The notes under the pieces are model-generated. The model was given only the letters and a program-made list of their open reading frames with translations. It was not told the DNA's origin and ran no database searches. Positions 50,201-62,120 of a stretch of DNA of 64,000 nt are shown in pieces. The position numbers and the translations under genes are program-made. Source of the stretch: Enoplosus armatus (lineage: Eukaryota; Chordata; Actinopteri; Centrarchiformes; Enoplosidae); contig NC_092191.1 in assembly GCF_043641665.1 (NCBI RefSeq), forward strand, positions 22,903,581-22,967,580. The letters run 5' to 3'. Within the stretch, counting starts at the first letter, position 1; each line of letters opens with the position of its first letter.

Positions 50201-53200
50201 TTTAATTGATCACTGGTCACTGGTTTAGTTGTCGTTTTTGCCCAGGAATGAGAGGCAGTGAGTAAAACAACACAACTGTAATTGCCTGGAGCTGGAGGTA
50301 GTGTTATAGATTCATCGATCTTTTCAAGAAAGGAAAGTGACTGGCCGTTCAGGGAAATGACCTTCGTGACATTGATTGCAGGTTATTGGATTGAGGCTGG
50401 TATTTCAGTCAGATGGTAAAACATGTTGATGCTGGTGAAAATCTAATGGTGACGTCAACATTAGGCCAATGAATAGGGGCCAATATTTGATTCAGGAAAA
50501 TTGATATATTAGGACAAAGTAATATCAGTTTACCATTGCTCCACCAGACTGCACAATTGTCCCCGATGACTATCACCCCTAGTCATTTAAGTGAGATGCT
50601 GCATTAGCGGTGTACTCAATGGCTCACGAACTATTGTATTTGTAATTACTCACAAAACAAATTGTAATGACATTACAAAAGTGGTGTTCACTGGTAAATT
50701 GTATGAAAAAAGTGAGAAATTCCCATCACAGTATCCAAAATCCCAATTTAGAATATTTAAATGTGTTTTATCCGACCAACAGCGTGGTTAAATAGTTTAC
50801 AAATCTTTAACAGGCCAACATTTGGAACGCCGATTTCAGTTTGTTTCATTCATCCGACTTTTATTTGTCCTGAAATGTTTTGAATCGTATTTCAGTCTGA
50901 TGTTACCCAATCAGTTGTAGAACATTTCATTGTTACCATGCTCCCGTTTCAGGCCTGCCTGTGGAGCTGTGTTGTAGGCCTTCTGTCAAAACATGCTGTT
51001 GTATTACTACGCGAATTGTGTCAGGAAAGGTCCCTCAAGCTTGACGCTATGAAGATGTGAAATGCAGGCATTGCTCTAACAATACTGCAGTGACAGTGAC
51101 TTCATTTCATGATGCTGCTGTTGGTGATGTCACTGCATTTGCTGAGGTCATGCCCAAGCCTGTGTATTTGGCACATAATGTAAGCGAAGGGTATGTGTGT
51201 GATGTCAGGTCTGAAACTGGATAGCCTAACAGCATTCTAGGTTTTTGCAATATGTGTGTGGGGCCTTTTCAAGTGGGTCGGGGGGGGGGTAATCTAATAA
51301 GAGCTTTGTGATTGGAGTCAAGTTTCCGTCTTGTAAGGAATTTCTGTCTTTTGTATTGGGCCTAAAGCCTTTTGACTTATCATTAGCTCAACTGTCAACT
51401 AAGCAAACGCCAAGAACAGGACAGTCTTTTCTTTGAATTTCTATGTACTACCCTGTCTCGTCCATTCTTTGGTGTTTGTGTGTGGGTACTGATTCACAAA
51501 AAAATCTACAGGGTGTCCAGAAAGTGTAGAATCAATGGGAAAGGAAAGTAGTACTAGTTCTTTATAGTTGTAGTATTTGATGTTGTGTGAATTCCTGTTT
51601 GCATACTCCCAAGGGCTCAAATTTTCCATGCTGTTCAAGGCTGTCGAATATGACATTGGGTGCGAACAATGCCAATATACCGCCATGAAATAGATTACTT
51701 GTCATTACATAAAATGCAAGAACTTTGAAAACTATTCAAACACTTCATCTTGCTGTATTTTGTATTGAATGCTTGAGCCACAATTACCCTACATAATATA
51801 ACGTACATATTTGCAGCTTTCTGTAGACGCTTCGGTGTACATCCTGGACCATGGCTGACCGCAGCAAACGCTCGAAGGTTTGGCTTGGCTTCACTAAAAA
51901 AAGATAACGACACGGCAAAATGCGACACCTGCAGTAAGGACATTTCGTGCAGGGGAGGAAGCGCCTCCAATATGATGGAAGCATTCACTTCAACAGGTGA
52001 ATCTGAAGAAATGCATCGTGTTGGATGCTATTGTGTAAGGACATGGCTCCTTTTCAAACAGTTGATAGACAGGGCTTTACTATGTGAAATATGTCCTAGC
52101 AATAGCTGCCATGCAGTTGCCATACCAGTGCTTTGCCCCTTCAAAAGCATTTATATCGAAATTTTAAGAAAAACGGATATACCGCGATGTATACTGTTCA
52201 GATTATACCGTGATATAAATTTTAGGCCATACAGTCCAGCGCTAGTCTATGGTTTGGACTCGCAGCTGATGTCTGCTCTGTCCTTGTACTGCTGACCACA
52301 CTCCAAAGCCGTGTCTACCCCCTGAGTCCACAAAGGCATGAATCACACTAGCAGTCTGAGCTGCAAAAGAATAACTTTTGTCTCCTCCTGCTTAACAATT
52401 TTAAACCCTCTGGCCCGTCCTAATCTCCAGTTGACTTCCCATGTGTATTAATGGATTTCTTTGTTTTCTTTATCCTGCCGATCCACCTGACTGTCATTTA
52501 ACTCGCTGAGGGGCTGCAGAAAGGGCCAGGAGAGGATAAATAAGATTTGAACAATTTGAACTGTGAATCATGCAAAGCTGCTCTGGTGGAGTCCCAGAAT
52601 AAAAATATAGAGCTGAAATGAGCAGAATATGGGACCTTTTTGAAATGCAAAATATGACCATTCCCACTAAAATCGTGACCAGTATCGAAAATTGACTGTT
52701 TACGAAACCCTGACCGGACAGACGGTAACATCAGTTCCATCAGTAATATGGATGAGTTTCTCGAACAAAGTCCACTATTTAGAACAGCAGGAGCCTCAGG
52801 CCAGCAACAGAAGCACCAGGAGCCCAAAATAGCAAAGGAGGGGTGTGTGCGCGCTCAGACGTCATGTTTATACAATACAATGAGTGTTTTCATTAAGACT
52901 CAGGCCTGCTGCACTTAAGGAGCCACTTCTCCACCAGGCACCACACCCCACAGAAGCAGCTACAGTGTGACCAACATTAACTGTGACTACATTCTTCACA
53001 AATAATGACAACCAGAGCCGACGCATCTCCCACTGTGTGTCAGTTCATACCTTTTTCAAAGCCATCGGGCAGGTTTTTTCAAATCTAATTAGTTCACTGA
53101 TAATCTACATTTGACTGCTTGTATTCAAGGTAATATCAAACTGTGAATTCCCTTAAAGGGTAATGAAAAGTTATGCTTTGTTTCCCCCCTGGCAGATAAG

Positions 53201-56200
53201 AGTCACTAGTTGTAAGGGTCATCTATGTACAGTACAGTTGCATTCATTGGTTGTTACTATTACTGTATTAATTACTGACGCAAAGTCAGGGAGTTTACAT
53301 CGGTGTCATAGTGGAAGTCCTGAATTATAATGAACTTTGGATGTTTCCTGCGTCTCTCCAGATACAAGCCCTTCTTCCCATTCCAAGTGCAGCCCCCGCT
53401 GGGTTCGGCCTGTGATTTGGAGCTGTCAGTCCAGGACAGCAGGCTGGTGGAAGGCCGACTCAAAGTCACCCTCATTGAATGTAGCAGGTAAGACACTTTG
53501 AATTCCTCCCGTACTTCTTCTGTCCAAGTGTGTTTTTGGTGTGGGGCTGTTTTTCCTGCTTTGTGTCAGGCCCCTTTGTTCCATTTTGGGAAAACTCAAT
53601 GCTATCTTACAGCGATATTTTAGACAATAGCGTGCTACAAAGTCCCATCGCAATATTATGTGAATTATCACAGGACCATTTTTATCCTCTGTCTGGACTT
53701 GTGACGTAACCCCGTTCACGTTACAGTCTCATCTAATGTGCTCTTGCATGAGTGTGATTGGCCAACACAGTATCTTGCAGGATGGCAAAAAAAAGTTGAG
53801 CCACCTTCAAGCAGTGTTTCCAACAAGTTGAGAATGTATTGATTAGTCAGCTGGAAACCAGCATTATGCTCACAAGCTAGCATCTGATTTGGGAAGTCAT
53901 TTTTGTCCAGTTCAGCTGCTGTGGCTGACCTTTTTGACCTCCCCAGTGTTTCAAAATGCAATTCCATACAGACTCTCCAAAGAGGACAAAATACAAACAA
54001 TATCTAAAAACAATCGGCCACCCTTATAAATTCCACATAAGGGAAACACTGGTCAAAGAATTTAAATGTAATCTGAATTCTAACTGTTTCGGGAATCACC
54101 TCTGCGACAGCGGCAGCTGCTATTGCATAGTGTCTTCAAACCCTGTAGCCTCTACAGAGCCCACACTCTCTTACCGGGTTCTTCTTTCTGAGACAAAAAC
54201 ACTCCCTCTTTGTCCGAAGCCGGCATGTTTAAATTTTAATTGGCCAAAGACTCGAATCAATTAGCCCAGACTCGCCCTGATAGAGAGGCCTATCGTTTGT
54301 TGCCTTGGAGAGACAGGCAAGTTATGTGCTTTGATATACGAGTATGTGTGTGTGTGTGTGTGTGTGTGTGTTGAACCCTGCTTGGATGTGGTTGGGTGTG
54401 TTTGATAGTCCACAGGATGATCAGATCAGGCTCATTCATTAATAATTCATGTCCTGCCCATTACACTCATAGAGTGTCTCTTCTTCCCCTCCTGTCTTAC
54501 ATCACCTTCTTCTAATATAGGCGTATATAATTTTGGAGACCGTTGTCTTCCTCCTGGCCTACCAATTTGAGGGTTTATTAGAGCATATTGCACGCTTGAT
54601 GTTGATTGTTGGAGGTTTACCACATTGAACCTATGAGGTGTAGAATGCTGTAGTTGTCCAGCAGAGGGAAGTATTTACCCATTTTGGTGGAATCTTGGCA
54701 TTTGAGCATTTTTCACAGACATAAAGGGGGATTAAAACCCCTGAAAACATTTCAAGTAATTAATATTTCTCTGTGATATTACATTTTCATTACGTAATGG
54801 GCAACAAACTAAATTTTTTTTAAGTATTATTTACTAAGAGTTTAGTACAAACAGCATTTTTTTCATGAACTAAAAGTCAATCCAAAAAATAAATGATTTG
54901 AATAATCAGAATGAAAATAATCTAGCTGTAATAGCTGTAGCCCTAAACTGAACATCAAGAAATGTCAAATTAGATCTGCTGGCGTATGAAAAAGGGTATA
55001 AATAATCCATGTTGTTTCTGAGCACGTCTGAGGTTTAGACATAAAGAGGAATGATGCACTGTATTAATGTAGGAGCTCCTCAGTCCTCTCACATAATCTT
55101 AGGGAAGATTTAAATGTTGTGGATGAAGATCAATAAAGCCTATATCCTCGTAGGCCAATGTGATATGCATGTCTCTGCAGTTAGATGATATAAGATGCGG
55201 GGTTAGGGTGGGTTAGGACTTAGTTTCTTTGCATTTCTTTGGGAAACAAATTGCAAAATTCTTGGTGCCAATGAAACTGGCGCACGTGTGACATCACCTT
55301 CTTCTGTTTAGGCGTTAAGCTATAAGTTTGGAGACTTTTCCTGGCCTATCAATTTGAGTATTTATTAGATCATATCACACATGTTGCTTGTTGTGAGCTT
55401 GTTTGTTGATTGTTGGAGGTTTACCATGTCATGCTGTAATTGTCCAGCAGAGGGAGGTATTCACCCATTTCGGTGGAATCTTGCAAAAGAAACAGTTGAG
55501 TCTTATTGAAGAGGAGGAGGCGGCCAGCATCACGTCTCTGAAGATGATCATACCGGTCACACTATTTCTGAAATACTGCAAAGTGTCTTAAGAGGTACAG
55601 TGTATTTCAGACTGCGTCGGATGCACCTCCTCAGCACAGCAGGGGGCGGCAGCAGTCAAACAATATGTTGCCGTGATCTGGTATTTTCTCTCCGGTATCA
55701 CAGTACACAGCCGGGTATAGTGTGCTGTTTCAAGTCCAGCTTTATCCTTTACAATTCCAGTATTAACACAGCTGCGGATTGATGAGGGCACCGCTGGGTG
55801 TGGACAATAAAAAGAGATACTGGCCGATAGAGCTGAAATGATAAGTCAGTAGAACTCGTAGAAACGAGCAACAGTCAAATTTTCATAATCTTGGTCACTG
55901 TGTGAGTCATTCTTCAAGCAAAAATGCCAAGAATTGGCTCGTTGCAGCTTCTCAAATGTGAATGTGAATCTCCTGATTTTTTCACATGGAAGTAAATGGA
56001 ATATCTAGTAAACTGAATATATTTGAAATGCTGTTGATGGATATATATGTATTTTTTTTTTTTACTGTTTCTTGACATTTTCTAGACCAAACATGTAATT
56101 AATGAGACATGTAAGAATTATTTTCATTACCTCTCCATTAGGTTTAAGCCTACTGGCCACACATTGGAGAGAGTTGGGCTTAGACCTGTTGGTTTTGCAA

Positions 56201-56995
56201 ATTTACAGAATCACTTTTGGCCTTTTGTGATTTAGTATTGCACCTCGATAAGTTTGGGGGACTTAAAAAGACACAGATTAAAGAAAGAGTAGTCAAAAAT
56301 TGAAAGCGCAAAGGTGATGAATTAAGTCATTTATTGAATAATTTGTCTGGTTGCAGCTTCTCGAATGTAAGGATTTGCTACTGCATATCTTTAGATTTTG
56401 GACTGTTTCTGGGACAAAACGAGGCATTTTACAACTTGGGAAATTGAACAGGCTGTTTTTCACAGTTGTCACTATTTAGAAGACAAAGGGGGGCATTAAA
56501 GCTCCTGAAAACATTTCAAATCATCAATATTTCATTACTAAATGTGCAACAAACTCATTTTGGAAGTTTGGAAAAAAAAAACAACTCAAGTATTATTTAC
56601 TAAGAGTTTAGCACTAAAAAAAACCTCAGCTAATCTGCTTTATTGGGACTGTGTGCATGTGATTTGATAAGATTTGATTGACATTGACCAAAGAACCAAG
56701 GAAGTGACATCAGATTTGGATTCGAAGAAGAAGAAAGAAGCTGATGGAGAAAATAGGTTTAAGATATTAAAGAAACAAAAGGTGATGAACGCACATAGAT
56801 TTGATGAGATTGCTTGGTGCTTCTAAAATGTTACAGTGGTAGAATGTCACAGTTGCTGTAGTTCTCATGTGTTTTGTTTGGCGCCTCCGCAGACTGTTCA
56901 TCCTGGGCTCCTATGACAGAGAAACCTATGTTCACTGCACCCTGGAGCTGAGCAGCCACCAGTGGAAGGAGAAGACCCGCAGCTCCATCAAACGG
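44299..56995 (+). CDS. pdzd8: PDZ domain-containing protein 8, 5' part (exons 1-3; continues beyond window)
   Basis: PDZD8 is an ER membrane protein whose SMP domain binds and moves lipids at ER contacts with mitochondria and endolysosomes. Exons: 44299-45197, 53362-53487, 56893-56995, with consistent phase and 376 codons. The ATG has G at -3. Residues 2-25 are the N-terminal membrane anchor, followed by YRRSPEP (human YRRQPEP). A low-complexity linker (about 55-110) carries nine Gln (60-68). The SMP domain spans about 113-295 (FLFLFRELRDTP, KIKVEFEELLQTKTAGRLLE, YNGGFHLAIDVELVFGKSAY, SQFEGRPLPQLTSIIVNQLK). Exons 2 and 3 continue RYKPFFPFQ, EGRLKVTLIECSR, LFILGSYDRETYVHCTLELS and EKTRSSIKR, the C2-like region. 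The donor GTGGGT at 56996 points to a further exon (human VELIKGN), not found before 64000, so the PDZ, C1 and coiled-coil regions lie outside. Confidence 0.95.
44476..44502 (+). repeat. Coding CAG repeat (polyglutamine) in pdzd8 exon 1
   Basis: Nine consecutive pure CAG codons, residues Q60-Q68, in the linker between the membrane anchor and the SMP domain. I do not recall a comparable run in human PDZD8 at this place. Confidence 0.9.
47440..48395 (-). pseudogene. Decayed Tc1/mariner-like transposon, interrupted by a MITE
   Basis: On the plus strand, GATTTTTTCAACAATGGCTT and CATCCGGGCAACAGTTGCTG match the antisense of fish Tc1-like transposase genes. CTTGGAAATGATCTTCTAAC, GTCTTCATGATGTGG and GTGTGTCATTGGAAAAGGGTG follow in the order expected toward the transposon end. 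A central block of the transposase is deleted and no open frame remains. The element at 47768-48154 sits inside it. The left limit is approximate. Confidence 0.6.
47768..48154. mobile_element. TTAA-flanked MITE (piggyBac-like), nested in the Tc1-like remnant
   Basis: Left end TTAAAGGTCCCATATTGTAG, right end CACAATATGGGACCTTTAA: perfect inverted termini of 16 or more bases with TTAA at both edges, as expected for piggyBac-type insertion. The 387-base element has no coding capacity. Its right part recurs at 52507-52640. Confidence 0.75.
48786..49030 (+). mobile_element. Putative non-autonomous DNA transposon, 5' part
   Basis: Starts GGGCCCTGTTTACACCTGGT followed by GGTGATCCGATCACGAGTGG and GCGTTAAATGCACCC, a sequence type repeated across teleost genomes. 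The right end is not defined. Confidence 0.4.
51851..52250 (+). pseudogene. hAT transposase remnant, BED zinc-finger fragment
   Basis: ATG at 51851 opens MADRSKRSKVWLGFTKK; after a run of seven A (51895-51902) the frame shifts and continues DNDTAKCDTCSKDISCRGG and SASNMM. W..F, the CxxC pair and ISCRGGSxSN are hallmarks of the BED finger of hAT transposases (ZBED type). The His pair and the catalytic part are missing. At 52225-52250 GGCCATACAGTCCAGCGCTAG resembles the usual hAT terminus of such fish elements. Not functional. Confidence 0.65.
52507..52640. mobile_element. Right-end fragment of the TTAA-flanked MITE
   Basis: GAGGGGCTGCAGAAAGGGCC, TGAACTGTGAATCATGCAAA, GGTGGAGTCCCAGAATAAAA and GAATATGGGACCTTTT follow 48020-48150 in order. 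The left half and the final TTAA are lost. Confidence 0.7.
53488..56892 (+). other. Intron 2 of pdzd8
   Basis: About 3.4 kb, GTAAGA to CCGCAG. Contains a (TG)n run (54344-54371), local direct duplications (54501-54860 with 55290-55490 and 56465-56615) and degraded hAT-like MITE sequence (about 55825-56145 and 56280-56460). Confidence 0.85.
54501..54860 (+). repeat. Locally duplicated intronic segment, copy 1
   Basis: First part (54501-54700: CATCACCTTCTTCT, GATTGTTGGAGGTTTACCA, TTGTCCAGCAGAGGGA, GGTGGAATCTTG) recurs at 55290-55490. Second part (54710-54860: CCTGAAAACATTTCAA, GCAACAAACT, AGTATTATTTACTAAGAGTT) recurs at 56465-56615. Confidence 0.65.
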
Positions 56996-58085
56996 GTGGG
57001 TCCTCCTCCCTTTAACAGCTGGCTTTGCTTCTCCGTCCTCCCTGTATTCCTTCTCACTCCTCAGGTTTCTGTCTGAATGCAGCCTTAGGTTTGTATGGCA
57101 AAATGAATCGTGGCGCACGGTGTAAAACAGCTTCACCGTGTTCCACCCGAATAGGAAACCAGATTGAAAGTTCTCTCTCTAAGAGGTGCCAAAAGCTGTT
57201 AAATGTTACTCATCTACCCAAAGAGCTGTAACAGTCAAACGTGTTGGTGACAAATGTAAGCAAAAAGTCACAATTTCGAGGTATTCACCTGTTTGCTGAT
57301 CTCTCCCAGTTTCCAACAATGGAGCTGCTGAGTTTTCTACACACTTACTCTGCAAGCGCTACATATTGGACGCCTCGTCTTATTGACGCATTAATATGAG
57401 CTTATTTCCATCTTCCATTGTTGACATTTTGAGCGTCAAAGAAAAATTTCAGGCCCCCTCCAGCAAACCTTTTCTAATTGCTGCAATTTAGAGATATTAC
57501 AGTTATCACATCACAGGCTTGTTTGGAAGTGATTAATGACCGTTTTAGAGTGAAATGTCAGCCCTAATCACTGGGTCTGGCTCCGGCAAAGCCCGACGCT
57601 GCTATTCTTGCCACTTCTGATGACATTTGCAATGGCTCAAACATTATTCGTATTGTGTTGAATTATAATTGCCCCGCAGTGTGCTTCCACGTAATGTTTA
57701 ACGACTGGAGGAGTTGAATCCTCGTCCAGCAGGGGGCAGTGAAATATCAGGCCTTCCTCTCAGAACTAACCACATTATCCTCCTCTGTCATTTCTCTCGC
57801 TCCAAAACAGTAGTTCATTGTACATGTATATGTTTTCTATTTAATGGTACTAGTTAACATTTACTTTGCAAATACAAATTCAAATAATACAAATTTGTTG
57901 ACGATATTTTATTGATTTATATAATGTAACACTCCTCAAATCAAACATCTGAACTGAAATCCAGTAGTTATGCAGTACACTTGACTGCAGATCATGTAAT
58001 CGCACAGAGAAGAAGGCGACCATTTTTGCCGCATTATTAAACAACCCGAATTATAAAATGTAAAAGTAAAATATGAAGTACTTTC

Positions 58086-58215
58086 CGTCCATCCATCCGT
58101 GTTCTTTCGCTTATCTGGGGCCAGGTCGCTGTGGCAACAGGCTAAATAAGGTAGCCCAGCAACGTTTTCCCAGCTCCTCCTTGGGGATCCCGAGGCGTTC
58201 CCAGGCCCCAGGGAA
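58086..58215 (-). mobile_element. LINE 3'-end fragment (Rex/RTE type suspected)
   Basis: CCGTCCATCCATCC, then TTCGCTTATCTGGGGCCAGG, CAGGCTAAATAAGG and GGATCCCGAGGCGTTCCCAG. This is the antisense of a common fish non-LTR retrotransposon end, whose sense strand finishes in GATG units. The class call is from memory. Confidence 0.5.
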
Positions 58216-61048
58216 GTGCCTGGAAAACATCGTCTTATATTGGTAATAATATGGTATTCTTAGAATTCCGCCTTGTCTTCGCGGCACCGCGTTTCCATTC
58301 TTGCGCCTGTCACAATTATTATATGATCGCGATTATATGAGCTGACCGTGATAATTTTGCATATAATCGTTAGAATCGTTTCCATTCACTCGTATACAAA
58401 CAGCTGGATGGAAACGCATGAAACAAACATCATCACATTTTCCACTTTGGTTTTCCACCGTTTGAGGTTTGACTTGCGCTCTTTTAATTACGTTAGCTCG
58501 TTGCACCCTGTCCCTCCGGTATTTGAAGATGAATTAATGCTCCTTAGCCAACAACCGCATCATATCAGTGAGCGTCCGCTGACATTAACATGGATTTAGC
58601 TTATGATGGAGATGAGAGAGGCAACGGTGACCGAGGTGGGAACTGTAACAGAGATGTGGCAGAAGATGATGGAACTGCACCTCCTGCACCCAGTGATTTT
58701 TTTTTATCCATGTTTAATAGCCAGCTAGACGTCATCTTCCCTGCCTTTGTGGACGCGTTGCTACGTTTCTTGGCACATGATGCTCGTAGAAAAACAGCTC
58801 CTTCGTGCTACCAGAAGTCTAAAACGTGCTTCTTGCTTTGTAAAATAGCTTGAGCTATGCAGCTAAAGCGCGTGCTAAACAAAAATTCAGTCTCTGCACA
58901 CCTTACGTTCCTACAAACGCATATACAAACCGACCTCCAGAACTGATTGAGTCAAGCCACCCCACGGTCAGTTAATCCAATAAGCGCTGAATATGTGTTC
59001 CATCCCAGCACTCAAAGCCCTCTCCAAGTGGACCCACTTCAAAGCACTTGTGTCCCTTTTTTGTTAATATACGCATAGAAATGCAGATTCACGGTGACAT
59101 TTGAGCCTGATATATCGGACTCCTCCAGTCTGCATGTCCCCAGCAGGACTCTGTAGTAAGGATTAAAGGCTATACCATCTGGAAAAGGTCAATTCGCCAT
59201 CTTTCTCTCTCGCTCCCTTTTTTTTCCTCTGATGATTGCCAGATATGAGCTTCCCTAGCTTCCTTTATGAAAACAGTCCCTTGTCTTTTTCATGCCATTT
59301 GAATATTCCTTCGTTTTAAACCGTCGCGAGCCACTTGCTCCCGCTTTCGACTGCTCCGAGTGTTCCCCTCGGAAGACAGGAAGTGACCCTTGGGTTGTGT
59401 TCAACATGCTTTTCAGGGCCGGTTTAAAATCAGTCTACCAGCTGGATGTCCCTGTTTTAGTTTCTGGTTCCACACACAAAAGAAAGTCACAGTACCAGTT
59501 TTGATTGGCCTTTAGAGACTCAGGCTGGTTTTTAATGAACCATTTATGTTCTGTTTGCTCAGTGTCGTTTTCAATTGCCACAAATATGATTTATCTATTC
59601 TTAACTGGTGCTGATATGTTAGACATTTGCTAGGTAGGCATTGCTTTATGATTTGTGTTCTGAACAGTAACTCATTTTCTTCAGACACTAATGCCAAATC
59701 ATACCTTTTAAATATGTGTGTAAATGTAACTTATTTTTGTTCTTTGGGTGTTGTAGTAGGGACGTACAGGGATATACAACGGATCTACATTGTTATTTGC
59801 TTTAATGTCTACATACGTACTGTATGTTTGAATTAGGGGCAGAGCTTTTTAAGGCACTTGCAAGTGCCCAAACATCAGTGTTTGGTAGCTTCACAGTATT
59901 CACCAGAGCATTCATCTTTAATCGTAAAGGTCTCTTTTACCCAAGCCAGCATCCTGAAACACACTGTGCTTATTCTTCTCGTCCACATTTATGCTAACGC
60001 TTGTCCTTAAGATGCCCCCAAGACGTCTGAGGAAGGCTGAGTTCATGAAAGGCCACTGGTTTGACTTGACATCCCTTTGTGAGCTTGCTGCTTTGTCTTT
60101 GTGTTTGATTGTGAAACACAAACAAAATACATGATGAACAATAGAGCTAGACCGATTTTAAATAGGCTGGGTCGACACATTGGTTGACATTAGCTTATTG
60201 CAGATATATTGTATTGGTACATGTTGGCTGCAAAGCAAAAAGAAATGTCAGTGCAGAAATGTCAAAGATGTGTTTTATCTTTGTTGTCCTTGATTTATTT
60301 TTCAAAAAAGCATAGTTAACTGTTAAAAAGTGCATAATAATTAATGATTTGTTAACCATAATAAGTCATTGTTCACGCTTTAGAAAAAAGCAAAGTTAAC
60401 TGTTAATAAGTGCGTAGTTAAGTGCTAATAAATGAATAATAAAGATTTTTTTAACCTTGATAAAGAAACAAAGTATCTCAATAATTGACTTTGTAATGCC
60501 ATTAGACAATTAGAAGTCTAATGAAGGCCTTTACATAAGGCTTTTATTAACGTTCTTAGGCAGTGTAAGTTCCTATAAATGTCTTATAATCTAACAATAT
60601 GTTTATGATGCTTATTTATATAGTCTTATTAACGCATGATGATATCAGTATATACCTTTTAACATAAAGCGTTAATGCACCCTTGAGCATTTTGGGCTTT
60701 AAGGTGTCACCATCCTAGCAGCTCTGAATGGATCCTCCTTCGTCATATATATTATACAGACAAAGAAGTCCCTTTGTCTCCTCCGCCTCCCCATTGGTCA
60801 ATGTTTACTTGAGCCACTTCATTGTGTGCTTGCATCTGCACACCACGGGCCACCTGTGAACTGGGTAAATGAAGCCCTGTTCCATTACAGTGTGAGATTA
60901 GGCGGGTGTTTTTCTTTTCTTTTTTTTTTTATTACTCATTTATGGTGTGTTGAGGTTGCGGGCATGGGGGGACTCTGTCAGGCGTGTTTGCACATCTGCC
61001 CTGTCGATTCCAGTCGGCCCTGAGTGCTGATGCTTGTTGACAGCTTGA

Positions 61049-61049
<1 letters not shown>

Positions 61050-61101
<52 letters not shown>

Positions 61102-61154
61102 TGTGCGCGTGTGCGTGTGTGCGTGTGTGCGTGTGTGTGTGTGTGTGTGTGTGC
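61050..61154 (+). repeat. Compound (GT)n microsatellite
   Basis: About 105 bases of GT with interspersed GCGC and GCGT units; prone to length variation. Confidence 0.95.
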
Positions 61155-61286
61155 GTATATGCACTCATACACTACAGCGTCAACATTTTGTTGTGTAACA
61201 TCGGTTGTACTCGCTGGGTGGCTTTGTGTTGAATGAAAAGAATGCGTGTATTTATGGCTGTGTGAGGCTGATTGTTCCACTGGATG

Positions 61287-61318
<32 letters not shown>

Positions 61319-62046
61319 TCAGTGTCATGGCCCAGAGCCCAAAATCATCCAGTTTCCCTGACTTGAAAGAAGGCGCAGTGTTTTATCCATGGCAACATGT
61401 AACATCAGTGACTAGGAGGTCAGGCTGTTGAGGAAATATGGACAGCTTCTCATCAGATGTCTTTTATCCGTTCAGGGTGTCTGTCATGGATCGCTTTCAA
61501 GGGTTAGACCACCACCACCAACAGCCAGACATGTTGTTTAGAAATTGCTAGAATTAGGTCAATTATTTGCAGAAGTGTGTTTGTATTTTACGACTGCTTT
61601 GGCTCAATTGTCACAACGGAGTTCCAATTTCAAGAACTCCTACCACAAAAGGGACGTGCTCCGACTCTTTTGTGTTGTCTTCGCAGTTCAGTAAATATTT
61701 GACCAGTTTTATAGTGTCGCATGCGTAGGACTGCCAGAGCTGGACAAGAATTGTATCTTCTATTGATCAACACACTCTCCGACACAGTACCTGGATCAGC
61801 TGGTCATGCCACTGTTCTAAGATTCAGGGTGATCGGATCATCAGAATGTGTTTTATTATTTGTACATATAACATTTATGATACCTTAACAGAAGTTGCCT
61901 GAGCCATTCAAAGCATGGGCTAATATATTTATTCAGCCAAAACACAGTGTGTGCACAGTGGAATTCATTTAGAGACATATTCCAGTTTTCCCACGACATG
62001 GGCTTATCATTGTGTAACAAGCTTGTTATTCAAAAGGATGACAACC

Positions 62047-62120
62047 GGGATAGCCGGTAATTGAACCCGTGAATATTGCAGTTATGTGTTATACACCTGA
62101 ATCATTCGGCCACCAGATGC
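62047..62120 (-). pseudogene. tRNA-derived sequence (SINE head or tRNA pseudogene)
   Basis: On the minus strand TGGCCGAATGATTCAGG resembles a pol III A box and GGTTCAATTACC (62056-62067) a degenerate B box, at normal tRNA spacing. The expected acceptor ends do not pair, so it is not a working tRNA. A tRNA-derived SINE is the likeliest origin. Confidence 0.45.

Larger units (their letters stand above)
45198..53361 (+). other. Intron 1 of pdzd8
   Basis: About 8.2 kb, from GTAGGC to CTCCAG. Contains an (ACA)n run (45247-45267), a (CA)n run (45784-45809), a Tc1-like remnant with a nested MITE (47440-48395), a partial transposon near 48786, a hAT transposase fragment (51851-52250) and a MITE fragment (52507-52640). 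No other gene is evident in the remaining stretches (45.9-47.4 and 49.1-51.7 kb). Confidence 0.85.

Noticed and set aside
60932..61328. Thr-His and Cys-Val rich open frames at microsatellites (also at 8618, 10346, 63648)
   Set aside because: Produced by (CA)n/(GT)n repeats, with no protein signature.
62047..62120. Functional tRNA gene
   Set aside because: Acceptor ends do not pair and the B box is degenerate.
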